This document shows positions 43,141-54,236 of a stretch of 64,000 nucleotides of DNA, in pieces. Below the pieces are notes generated by a model. It saw nothing but the letters and a program-made list of their open reading frames with translations. It had not been told where the DNA came from and searched no databases. Made by a program: the position numbers and the translations under genes. Position 1 is the stretch's first letter, and every line of letters starts with the position of its first letter. Origin of the DNA: Toxorhynchites rutilus septentrionalis (taxonomy: Eukaryota; Arthropoda; Insecta; Diptera; Culicidae); assembly GCF_029784135.1 (NCBI RefSeq), contig NC_073744.1:34796061-34860060 (forward strand). The letters run 5' to 3'.

Positions 43141-43496
43141 TATAAGAATTAGAAACAGAAGAAAAGGGTAGTAATGGCTTTAATGGTATTTTTGTGTACA
43201 TTTTTGAACAGAATGCGGTACCGGAATCTACCACGTTATGTCATCTAACCTGTTTAAAGGATACAAGTACATACAGGAAATGCTTTTTCCAGGGCATCCA
43301 TTTGATGTATCAAAAGAGAAAAAAAATTGATGTATCAAAATCTAAAAAATATTTAGATTTTGAACAATGAAAAACTCAATTTAAATGCAATTACTACACA
43401 CAATCACAGTCCTATGTCAAGATCCCGTCCGTGCCCCTAGGCTCAGACCCAACAACTTTTTAAGAGGCTTTAAACTTTGCAGTTCATTCGCCTCTA
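43141..43496. other. Gap with a hairpin-like end of the palindrome family
   Basis: The stretch ACTACACACAATCACAGTCC-TATGTCAAGATCCCGTCCGT followed by GCCCCTAGGCTCAGAC has the position and form of the family's TACGTCAA-plus-hairpin end, with a third, imperfect hairpin. An AGAGGC...GCCTCT motif follows at 43463-43495. No gene. Confidence 0.35.
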
Positions 43497-45042
43497 TGTG
43501 TGAAGTTAGCGGATGAAAGTTTTTGTTGCGTGCAAGTTTTTATTCAACGTCTTGCTGTATGTAATGAATAATGAATTATTTCAGTAGAAATAAATTGATT
43601 TGTTTATCAAGTAACAACCTTCAAAATCATGCTCATTAGATAGAGATGTGTTATTTTTTTTCAGATAATAATAAGATAATTCTCCTATATGGTTCGCTAT
43701 ATAAGCTATAGTGAAAAAATGAGTTTTTCTTTTTTTTCCCCATTCTCAATAGACTTGTAAATCAAAATTTGATAAAATTCAAAAAGTACATCAACTATGG
43801 TGTACCGCGCCGAAATATAACAAAACTCTATCCCCCGCGTAAAAAATCCTGGGTGTATAGAATTCATTACAGTTTTCAAAACTGTTTTTCGATGATTATT
43901 TATTGATCTATTTATTATCAAAAACGAATTCAAATTTTTTCGTTTATACAATAATATCTCAGTACTGAATGGCCCACAACAACGTTATTGAAATCAAATG
44001 AAAGATAGTTGATAACGTTTATTGGATTTGCTATTTGCTAACAAAAAGAAATCGATTTCTCATTTCTTCCCGATCTTTTTTTGTCCACTACATTCACATA
44101 CATCGAAATACAAATTTCTCTGTGAAAATTCCGTGTAAATCCATGTAAATTATGCTTTAAAGAGATTTATATGCCACCTTCATGCGTTGATATTTCACTA
44201 TTTTAAAGCATTTCAAAAATTGCCTAAAAATTTCGACTTCGCACTCTGTTCCTTCATTTTGTTTTCGAGTGTGAACAAGTTCTATTTCCATTTCGATAAA
44301 TTTATTAATTTCCCTCCTACAACTTGAATTCATTTTGGCCCATACCTTTTCTCAGACTCTTTTCCGGCCAACGAAAATTTGGCTGAAGATGGATAGAAGT
44401 GTTCTCTATCCAATGAGTATTATCTCAAAAATGTGTTTTGGGTCCTTTCAAATAACTTTTTTAAATTTTCCTCAAATTTTTATTTATTTCCACCATACAA
44501 CTTGTATAGGTTTTGGGCTATAACTTTTTTAGACCCTATCCCGACCAATGGAAATTTTGCTAAGGATAGATAAAAATATTCCATATAAAAAAGTACTATT
44601 TCGAGAATTTGTTTTGGGTCCTTTCAAATAACTATTTTCCAATTTTGTTTAACATAATTAATTTCTTCCATACAACTTTTCTTATACCCTTTTTCGATTA
44701 ATAAAATTTTAGCCGGAAGATAGGTAAAATATTTCTCCATCGAATAACTTCGAACTCTATTCTAACAACTTTTTTTCGATTTTCAAAATTGTGTATATTT
44801 TCACATATTGACTCATGCTCAATTTTCAGTCTACAACTTTTCTCTGTCACGATCATGAAAAAATGAATCATGTGGAAAGATGAATGATTCAATTCTCTAT
44901 CTAATGAGCATGATTTTGAAGGTTGTTACATGATAAACAATCAATTCATTTCAATTGGAATAATTCATTATTCATTAAATCCAGCAAGAGGTTGAACAGA
45001 AACTTGCACACAGCAAAAACTTTTATCCGCTAATTTCACACA
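43497..45042. mobile_element. Element with ~150-bp terminal inverted repeats
   Basis: The left arm (TGTGTGAAGTTAGCGGATGA ... CATGCTCATTAGATAGAGAT) and the inverse of the right arm (TGTGTGAAATTAGCGGATAA ... CATGCTCATTAGATAGAGAA) align over about 150 bases with scattered changes. Between them are about three diverged ~190-bp tandem units with TTTTGGGTCCTTTCAAATAA. No coding sequence is present. It is a long-TIR, foldback-like non-autonomous element. Confidence 0.75.
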
Positions 45043-46434
45043 AGTCCGTAAAGAAAGAACGCGAAAACGAGAAATCTCATGAGCGGTCCGCAAAGTGTGA
45101 AAAAGGATTATTGAAAGATTCAATGTTGGTTGTCTAATCATATCATGCTCAATGCATATCTCTATCATGTGGGATATGATATTGAGAACGTTGGTAAACG
45201 AAAGAAAAAAAAAGGCGATTGGTCTATCAGTATTCTAGTTAATTTTCCTAATAAGTATTTTGATATATATTTATGAACATTGATACAAGAAAATCAATGT
45301 CGAGTTTTTTCTGTTGAAGTTCGGCCTGATATTTTTTGACGAAAAACTACGTCTTTGATTTCTATATAGAGGGGTCACTCCACGAAAAATGTAACGAAAA
45401 ATTAAAAGATTTCAAACGCATATTGAGCAGAATCGTTCCTATAATATTTGTTAATATATATATATATCATTAGACGGCAAATTTATCCAGCAATTTTCTC
45501 GTCTGTAACCTCAACAGTGGAAATAGCAAAACAAGTGCGCAAATTCAACGAATAAAAGATGTATGTTTTCGGAGCGAATGCAAAGGTATTCCACCCTGTT
45601 TTGTATCACACTGATATTCATTAATCTTTTTTCAGTTAAACATTTGAACCTCCTGCCAGAAGCTAATTTTGTTTTTTGTTCGTTATAACATTAACGGTTA
45701 TGAGTACATAAAAAGCCCCATTTGAACTTTCAAAGGAGTTTAAATAAGTGATATCTGAACAATGAAAATAATTACATTGAAAAAATTGTTCTGAACAATT
45801 ACACTCCTGCGTCAAACTTACGTCCGTGCCCATAGGTCAGACCCTTCTACTGTTTTCAACAGTTTACTGTTGAAAATAGAAAGTATTAATAATTAACGGT
45901 TCCGGATTCTTTCTACCACTAAAACCCTTTCAATCAGTTCGAGATTCAGTTCAGTTCATATCACAAATGGGTTTTCTAGACCCACCATTTGGAGTATTGA
46001 ATGAATGAAATTTACGAATTTTTGAACATTTTTGAAACTCAAGTCAGAAGCAATTTTCCTTAAAGCCCTACGTCAAGTTTCCGTTCGTGCCTCTAGACTA
46101 TTCCGCTTTTTAAAAAATATCGTCCCAATTAGGTGGCTGAAGACACGCTTGAAAGATCAAACTCAGATCCCACGTTCATCAAACGCATAATTACTAGCGA
46201 CGAGACATGGTTGTAACTTTTCCCTATTTTCGACACATAAATTACCGCTTTCTAGGGCACGTTTTGAAGGCATTCAAGATATCAGAACGAATTCGCTGTG
46301 TGAACTGAAGGCAATTCCTTAAAATAGCTATAAAAAGTGTTTCGGTGACTGGATGGTTCGCTGAAGAGAATGCTTTGAAACCGATAATATAAATTTTGAT
46401 GATGAATAAAACATTTTGTTTAAAAACAGGAAAT
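45043..46434. other. Palindrome-family fragments and unassigned DNA
   Basis: 45336-45480 is the SINE-free counterpart of 39786-40230 and starts TTTTGACGAAAAACTACGTC. Near 45810-45845 and 46066-46100 there are two more TGCGTCAA/TACGTCAA-type ends followed by GTCCGTGCCC- or GTTCGTGCCT-type sequence. The rest shows nothing recognisable. Confidence 0.4.
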
Positions 46435-48124
46435 GGGTTATATCTGTGGTTTAACCGCAAGGGTGACGTAGGACTATCGTTGACTTAGTGATCATTTGTT
46501 TTTAGTTGCATCTGAATCAATTCTGAATGAAAAAATGAATATTTGGGGGATTTCGAAAACGAGAGCGTTGAAGGCACAATATTCAGCAAAACAAGCAATC
46601 TCACGAAAGTTCTATAATACATAATACATTGCTTGTATTGTGACATGATTTGTTTTCCATTTCCAATAGACAAAATATCTGTTGCATCAAATCAGTCTAC
46701 ATAATTTTTGCGTTCGCTCATCCTTTCTCACAACACCCATTGTTGAGGAAACATCATTTGCAAGTGCGCGTAGAGCGGGAATTCCTTCTTAAGATTCATT
46801 GCACCTCTAATAAATTGCCGAAAAACGTGGTCTTACGTTGATCGCACTTGATTGAAAAATCACAAAACCAAATGTATTTGGTCGCAGTGTTATATGGTTA
46901 GAAAACATTAAAATAAACACTTTCGCTTGAATGTTTTTTTTCAATTCCCAGGGGAACTGGCAGATTATTAGAAACGAAAATAGTTCCACGCGTGTATGTG
47001 TGTGTGGCGGCTTCTCCGATGTATCCGATGTTTTTCGATGCTGATACTCTCTTGGTCGCCTTCTCTTCTGCTCCTGATGGATCGGCTTTCCTGTGCTCCC
47101 TCACAGTTCCAAACAAACTGAATGCGTTTCAGGTCAGGTATCGCTTAAGTATGCTTTTTGTCCGTGATTGAATCGAGAGATGGCGTGGTTTACGATGACA
47201 ATTTGGAAGGCAAACTAGAGGCGAATGAACTCTCTGAATTTGAAACTTTCAGCGACTGAGCAATAATCTATTGAAAATTATATGATTTTCGCGATGCGAA
47301 ACATTTTCCATATCCTACATATTCTACTGACGGGGAAGAATAATCTTCAGAAGATTTTGACGATAACGATAACATCTTTCAAGATTCTCCTCGATACTCG
47401 AAGCCCACCAGTGGTTAATGCTAACTCGATAACCACCTGTTCATTGCACTTGATTGAAAAGTCACGAAACCAAATGTATTTGGTCGCAGGGTTATATGGA
47501 TAGCAAACATTAAAATAAATTCTTTCGCATGAATGTATTTCTCAATTCCAAAGGGAACTGGTAGATTATTTTTCAGAAACGAAGACATCTTTCCGGAATC
47601 TTCTCGATGCTGGATGGTAACCAAACGAAAATAGTTCCGCGCGTGTATGTGTGTGGTGGCTGCTCCGATGTCTCAAGCGGAACCGTTTGTGGCATCACTC
47701 TCCTCCTGATAGATTCCCTTCTGGCCTAAGGTGCACAAACAGGCTCTTGGTGACACCGATCATCAGCACTTTCATGATAAACGAGGTCAGCTTCACCACA
47801 ACAGCCACAACATGCACCAATCGCTGTTCAATTATAGCTGAGTGGATTTCCGAACGGCGCTCGCTTATATACCGATTGGTGATTTCAATAGCCTGTTTTG
47901 AAAGCAATTGTAAGGCTATTGAAACAAGTTTTTGGATGAAAAAGTAACAAGTATATAACGCGTAGACATTTTATCTTTCGAATGATGTGTTTATCATACC
48001 ATTTCGTTCAGTTGTTTAGGAGCTATTAACGCTCAAAATCTCGGTCTCCGGCGTAACGCTTTCGTTTTCGATACTTGATTTTACACCCCGGTATAGAAAT
48101 GAAAGACGTAGTCCTACGTCAAAA
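46435..48124 (-). mobile_element. Palindrome/hairpin element, long form (member F)
   Basis: The left end has a hairpin (arms GGTTATATC and GGTTTAACC) then GTGACGTAGGACTA. The right end is GACGTAGTCCTACGTCAAAA. It is colinear with member A: two copies of the CCAAATGTATTTGGTCGC unit (46.85 and 47.45 kb), the AGAGGCGAATGAACT motif at 47217, the GTGTGGCGGC stretch, and the promoter block to the right end, with the promoter at 47836-47879. No transposase. Confidence 0.7.
47836..47879 (-). promoter_or_regulatory. CCAAT, TATA box and initiator-like site inside member F
   Basis: On minus: CCAAT 47879-47875, TATATAAG 47871-47864, TCAGCT 47841-47836. Same spacing as members A and C, with one base change in the initiator. 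Confidence 0.5.
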
Positions 48125-48607
48125 CGCAAATTCTGAATTCCAATGAATTACCATAACAACAATCATTAAGGTGTAGGTGCAAGGAAGCCACAAATGGCTG
48201 CCACAATGGTGCTCATTTCTTTCATTTCCCTTCCTTACCCCTCGCTCGAAAATCAATAATTTTGCGGAACAGTGTGAAGAAAATGATCGTGTTCGCACAC
48301 TTTCCATCAAGTAATATCAACCAAACTCTAATCGATTACTCACAAGATATTAAATTTTCATCTGCCGTTCATCTGTTTTTACACTGTATAGTGTAAAACG
48401 TCAGAATACTCGAGCTAGTGCTCTGAAAATTGAATTTTCCATTTTTAAATTTTCCGCAATGGTTTTGTTTGTATTGGTGAAAGCATCGTTACTTTTTCGA
48501 CACTGATGCCAGACAATATCATTGAAACAGCTGTAAAAACCACTCAATAAAATGTTATTCCTGACTCATAGCGTTTCATGTCATGAAAATCAATAAAATA
48601 AAATAGT
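48125..48607. other. No recognised feature
   Basis: Mixed sequence between member F and the SINE. No domain-bearing frame. Confidence 0.3.
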
Positions 48608-48763
48608 GGAGGCGATCTGGCGTAGCGGTAACATCCATACCTCTCACGCTAAAGGTCACGAGTTCAATTCTCACTCCCGACATTCTTCCGAAATGGAAGG
48701 TAAAAGTGACGAACCAGCCAAATGTGTTGAAAGTCACTATAATACAGAAATAAAAAAAAAATA
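48608..48763 (+). mobile_element. tRNA-related SINE (recent copy)
   Basis: Nearly identical to 25634-25790 over its whole length (GGAGGCGATCTGGCGTAGCG to AATACAGAAATA plus A-run), so both are recent. Flanks share ATAAAATAAAAT on both sides, a probable target duplication. Confidence 0.85.
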
Positions 48764-49233
48764 AAATAAAATTGTGTTGATATCAATATAATTATTATTT
48801 TTACGTTTAATGTGTCTATCATGTAAGTTTTGGCAACTTGAACATTGGTTAAGAAAATTGTATTACAGCGCTCAGAATACTGCCACGGCTGCCTATGCTT
48901 TCAAAAATAGTAAATGGAAAAATATTACATTCAATCAAAATGCCTCGGCCAACGAAGAGAAGGGTTAAGGGTCCAACGTGTCAGTGAAGCGCCACACAGT
49001 CTAATAAGTGAATTGATCTATTTACGAACAAAAATCAAAACAAACGAAACAAATTGCTCATCTCTCACAAACAGTATTACCCAAATTTTTACACGTGGTT
49101 TCACCTATACTACTACAATGACTTCCTTCCACCTTCACCTTAATCATTGAAGACTTTATCAATAAATTGAATTACCTCTTCAACTCCCTTTTTTACTTTT
49201 GCTTGGAGATTGATTGCTACAGGGTGGGCTCAA
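48764..49233. other. No recognised feature
   Basis: AT-rich DNA. The frame at 48914-49150 has no domain. Confidence 0.3.
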
Positions 49234-50218
49234 TTTTGACGTGGGACTACGTCTAACCGGAATATATGGAGGGTAAAATGAAAACCTAAATACAGAACAT
49301 GCAGGAAAAAATGAAAGATTTCAAATGTTTATAGCTCGAACATTTCGTACTGGATAGGAGAGATGTTTGCATCACTTGATAGGGAATATTTCTACGCATC
49401 TATCGCAACTAACAAAATGTTGTTTTTCATTGAATAAACAATTGAATAACTGTAAAATATTAGGCGTTATCTAAACGCCCTAACTGCATCGTTTTGATTG
49501 GCCCGATTTACGGTTTCCCTAACACAGCCATCAAAACCAAGCAGCCTTGGGGAAATCGGCATTGCAAATTCATACAAATCGGGGGTATTTTTGTTCCGAT
49601 TGAAATGTGTTTCCCTAACACAGACTTCAAAACCGAGGTTTCTGGGGAAATCGGCTCTGCAAATAAATGCAAACTACGAGTACTTTTGTCCTCGCTTGCC
49701 TTTGTGCAGAGTGGAATATGTCTGTCCTAACATGATCTTCTAAACTTAGGAACCTGGGAAAATCGTGCAGACACTAGAAGCGAATGAACTTCCCAGTTTC
49801 AAGCAAATTCGAGATTCGAGAAGTATGTACACTTTTGGGATGTGAACTTCAGAGGGAAATGTAAAATAAAATAATCATTTGATAATTTTTTTTTGTCTTT
49901 ATTGGAAAGATTTCAGCCTTAGGCTGGTTCATCAAACGTTTGATAATTCTTCCGTACATATATTTTGTTCTAGTCATCATACCAAACGTAAAAGGTCCGT
50001 CATTAAATTTACTTGTAACGAAGAACAATCAATCACAATAAATGAATTGACTTTACACGGCATTTGTTCATTTTTTTCACTCACAGAGCAAATATATTGA
50101 ACTCAATTGAATTTGGAAACTGTTTCATTCAATCAAGAATTTAATCAATACAAACGAATGATTGCTAAGCTAAGGTAGTTCCACGTGAACCTTGCGGTTA
50201 TATCATAGATATAACCCA
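49234..50218 (+). mobile_element. Palindrome/hairpin element (member G, plus orientation)
   Basis: It starts TTTTGACGTGGGACTACGTC and ends TAGTTCCACGTGAACCTTGC then a hairpin with arms GGTTATATC and GATATAACC. The inner minisatellite (49500-49760, units with TGTTTCCCTAACACAGACTT) matches member B and, inverted, member H. A 51-base LINE end has inserted at 49888-49938. Confidence 0.7.
49888..49938 (-). mobile_element. 51-bp 5'-truncated LINE end with target duplication
   Basis: TTTGATAATT flanks both sides (49878-49887 and 49939-49948). The insert on minus is GATGAACCAGCCTAAGGCTG, then AAATCTTTCCAATAAAGAC and an A-run: a LINE 3' end with a polyadenylation signal. It interrupts member G, as comparison with member B (13500-13560) shows. 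Confidence 0.75.
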
Positions 50219-51230
50219 CTAATTTTTTTTTACAGTCTCATTTTCACTCCGTATAACCGAATCGGTAATCGGTTCCAAGGTGTCAATCTCGAATCTTCGA
50301 ACCGGACTTGAAAAATGGAATGTCGAGATCTACTGTTATCTCGAAAATTTTTGTCCGAAGCCCGGATTGAGCTGAAATTTTGCATAAGGTATTTTCCCGT
50401 TCGAAAATTCAAGATCAACATTTTCGTTGACACCGTAGGTCATGCGTTCTGTATCGAAATCCAAAAAACCAGTCCCAAAGAGTCGATTTTGACAAAAAGA
50501 AAGAATAAAAAATTCGAGATGACATCATCTGGCATCAAAAATTTTGTTTTGAAAACCTTCGATTTTTCGGTTTTTTAAAAAAAAAAAACTTTGACCTCTT
50601 TGCGACACTAATGAATAAGGTCCGATGGAGGTGAAATATTGTGTAGGGTATTTTTCGCGGTAATCAACATTTTACAGGAGGGGCAAAATCTCTCGATTCA
50701 TGCTAGTTGCCCTTCGTCAGACCACACAAAGAATCTCCAGACCATAATGCCACCTTCTGTGTAGATCTCCTTAACCAAATGGTTCCGCAAACTCACGATC
50801 GTGAGCTCAGTACCACGAATCTCTTTTGATTGTCCTCCTAAAATTGACCATTTTCAAGGAGAATGATCTTTGTGATTTAAGGTCTCTTCAGCGGAACTGT
50901 TTCTTGGACACTACAGGCAAACCTTTTTTTTTGTACGTGGAATAGGGACCGCACAAAAAAAACACATAAAGATCGTACAAAATTGCACAAGCAGCTTTAA
51001 AAAATCGTGTTCGCTACACAATTTGATTTTATTTTGTGCGGTGGATAGAAACCGCAAACCGCAAAGTTTTCCCAAGAAAATAACTAAAATCAACAACAAC
51101 AACAACAAGAACAGAAAAAAAAAGTTTTCCTGTATATGTAATTGTATACGACTGTTGATTCCAATAGTGTATGGGATATTGGATATGACTTCTTCACTTC
51201 TTCATTTCACTACACTATAAAGTTTTAGGC
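50219..51230. other. Unassigned DNA with a weak Tc1/mariner-like snippet
   Basis: 50230-50560 shares phrases with the region around 58530 and 59200-59340 (GTCGAGATCTACTGTTATCT type). On minus, 50850-50690 translates to GGIMVWRFFVWSDEGQ, faintly like the GGxxMVWG region of Tc1-type transposases. The similarity is too short to call a gene. Confidence 0.3.
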
Positions 51231-52830
51231 GAACTTCTCAGTTGCAGCTCTTTCGTTTGGCACTGTTTGTTTGGAAATGTCACACATTTTCTCCACAACG
51301 GGACACATCCACCTCATCGATGCCCTATATATTTCAACTGAGTGTGAGTTTTTGATATGATAATAATAATAAATGTGTCTGGCTCTATATCTGTGAGTAA
51401 ACTTAAGCAACAGCTTTCTGCCCACAGATTAATATTAATTTAAAATCCAACCTTCCGAATAACTTTTCATACCCACGCTGGTGAATGGCTTTTTGAGCAC
51501 ATCCCAGCGTAAGATATTTTTCTCCGATACACAACAAGCCGCCCACCCCCAACCAAATCACCATGAATGTTCCAGAAACTCAACTTTCACGACCAGGCGG
51601 GAAGGAATCAAAGCAATTCAACCTTTATCAGACAAATTTTCTGCAGGAAAAGTCTTTGCCCACATTCGCTTCGGACAAGAAAACCCACAAAAAAATGCAC
51701 CCCCCGAAATGCCAAAGCCCATTCGTCAAGCTTTTGATGGCAGAGCAAATTCCACCTTTTCTCTGTAATTTATGCAGGACAAATGATGGCTGGGGAGGGG
51801 GTGGGTGACTGTCCAGGGCAAAGCCGGGCATATAAATTCGTATGTGTGTGGACGTGGGTTGGGGTCTTTCTGTTTACGAAAGCCGGGGAGCGGATTTCTA
51901 CCTGTGGATTTAGGGAGTTTTGAGGATTAACGACAGCTTATATCAACACAATTTATGCGTTCAAATTTGGGGTCCTGAGTGGCGAAAGACAGGTGGCCGA
52001 ATCGAGCCGGACATGTGCGGACGCATGTGCGGTGTGTCCTTTCTTGTGCTTGGCAGACAAAGTTTGGTTTTGCCGAAGAGTCAAAATCTCATCCGCATAA
52101 ATTATTATTTCGATAATACAAACAAACAACAGCTGCTAAAGCATTAGCCGAAATGTATATACACACAAACCCTGCCACCCACACATGCAGTCATGAAGTG
52201 AGCGATTTGCCGAGATGAGATGAATAGGTTTTTTGGGTGGCGATGCTCAGAGCAATCCCTTCCGTGGGAACCGACGGGCGCTTCTGAGTAAACACATATG
52301 CTGCCACTGCCCGATCCATATGGTGTGGGAGAGAAAATGTTTATCTTTATGTCCTAAATAATGTGATCGTCTTCAATCGGGGGGAGGCCGAATGACGTGG
52401 GCAGCAGTCGCCATCAAAAGTGTCGTCGCAACAACGAAAAAGTAGAACATTAAAAAAACAGCCAGCCAGCCAAGTGCTGATGTGGTCTTATGCTAGATTT
52501 GTTAGGCTTGACGTGACGTGACGCATCCGGAAAGTGACACCTCCCGAGGAGTGTCATTAAATCAGGGAGAGGGAGCTGCTTTTGGGCGAGAATTGGGCGG
52601 AAGGCGGCAGATTGGTTGTATGGTGAGAGTGTGTGTTTCATCCCTTCGGAAGACAAGTGTTGCCACATTGTCATCAAATATTTACTCGCATCCGTAATCT
52701 CACTGCTGGCTGTCGATCCAATGGAGGCAACTGACCCTTGTGGGGATAGCTGTTTTGGGAGATTGATGGACGAATATGTATGCTGATCTTTCAGCAATTC
52801 TTCATAGGGGTGTGCAATGATGGAGCCATT
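51231..52830. other. Unique, GC-richer block
   Basis: No repeats shared with the rest of the window. Overlapping frames at 51481-51831 and 52450-52797 (minus, 115 residues) lack domains and splice context. It may be part of the upstream Sidestep-gene intron or intergenic DNA. Confidence 0.35.
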
Positions 52831-53351
52831 GTATTGCCGCTTTACACAGAATAAAATTAGTTAAATATTGCGCCATGAATTAAAAGGAGAATGGTTTGTT
52901 TTACATTCCCAAACGATGAAGCTTCATGTGTTGGAAAAATTGCTTGCGTTCATCGCTGAAGATTACCTCAATACATGAGTTTCGTCAACAGTTTTAATAG
53001 TGAATCAACACGTTGAGCCCCGCGTCGGTCCCTAGGGGCCGACACAAAACTTTTTGTTAAGAGAGCGTTGATAACAGTTAAGAGGGCATTGATAACGGCA
53101 GTGAGAAAATAAAAAAAAATCGTTTTCGCATGTGTTACAAATTGCAACAAATTGCAATTGGGACTGACAGGGTTGCCATAATAAAATCTGTGTTTTGGTC
53201 TCCAAAAATCTTCTTATCTAAGTTTTTTCTCAGACAATCTGTATTGAAATTTGTACTAAATTTATAAGTTCAATTTTGAAGCATAATTCTATCTTAAATA
53301 TAATTGAATGACATAGTTATTACGAACTCGAAGAAGTTGATGGTATCCACG
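52831..53351. other. Gap with a near-perfect palindrome at 53023
   Basis: GTCGGTCCCTAGGGGCCGAC (53023-53042) is an almost perfect inverted repeat in AT-rich surroundings, preceded by CAACACGTTGAGCCCCGC. It may be another hairpin end of the palindrome family. Nothing else recognised. Confidence 0.35.
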
Positions 53352-53710
53352 TACCGCTCTGAATCATATTTCGGACAACATCATATTTCGGACACTTTGT
53401 TCTAATATCTCGAAATGCTTAATGCACTGATGATATAACTATCAAATTAATATCACAATTGCTTCCTTAGAGTAATCCCTTGGTTTCACTATCATTTCAC
53501 ATGAGAACTACATTTAAATTATAACATAATCGGCAGAAATCTTACAACACTACTCATTATCGTTTGTGTTTGACGTTTCCTTAGCGTGAGCACGTAGAAT
53601 TTACCCGTTCATAAATATTAAAATTTCTCCCGTGATTCATCATTCCTCATCATCGTTAACAGTTTACTGTGATTGCTTGGTAAGTTTTTCGCAGTTGACT
53701 ATAAAATGAG

Positions 53711-53959
53711 GGGCTTAGAATGAAAGGTGTGTAAGTGATTTGATCGATTGCTCTACATCGACTCTCTCTTTTGGTCATAACTAAGCTGCAAATACTTTCT
53801 CAGCTGTATTTGACAATGTCGAAGATAGGTCAGAACCTCATCTATCGGATTCTGTAGCAAACTTAAATTGGAACGTCTCTGCAGTTGAGTTATTAACTAA
53901 ATAAAAAGTTGATGAAGAGAAATCGATCAAGTCACTTACACCCCTTGCATTCTAAGCCC
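53711..53959. mobile_element. Nested MITE, TIR GGGCTTAGAATG
   Basis: GGGCTTAGAATGAAAGGTGT (left) pairs with the inverse of the right end, GGGCTTAGAATGCAAGGGGT. Pairing extends to about 38 bases including GTAAGTGA and TTGATCGAT. It is 249 bp with no coding capacity. Confidence 0.75.
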
Positions 53960-54236
53960 ATCAAATATAATCAAGTGTAATGTAATTTTCGTCCAAAAAA
54001 TTACAAAATAAAGTGTCCGAAATATGAATTCAATCTGTCCGAAATTTGATTTTAGTGTCCGAAGTTAGATTCTTATTCGCTTCATTTGAAAAGCATTTTA
54101 TTCAATGATTTTTTTATGTTTTCAATCAAATAGGTACCAAAGTAGAAAGCTTAAAAGCATATTGAACTAATTTATTAAAAATATCAACCAAATAATACCT
54201 GTGCATAAAGTTTAGATCTGTTTTCTGCATCATATT

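Noticed and set aside
50690..50850. A Tc1-type transposase fragment
   Set aside because: Only a few residues (GGIMVW) resemble the family; too short to support.
52450..52797. A 115-residue minus frame as an upstream exon
   Set aside because: No Ig signature, no matching splice phase and no recognisable domain; overlapping noise-like frames.
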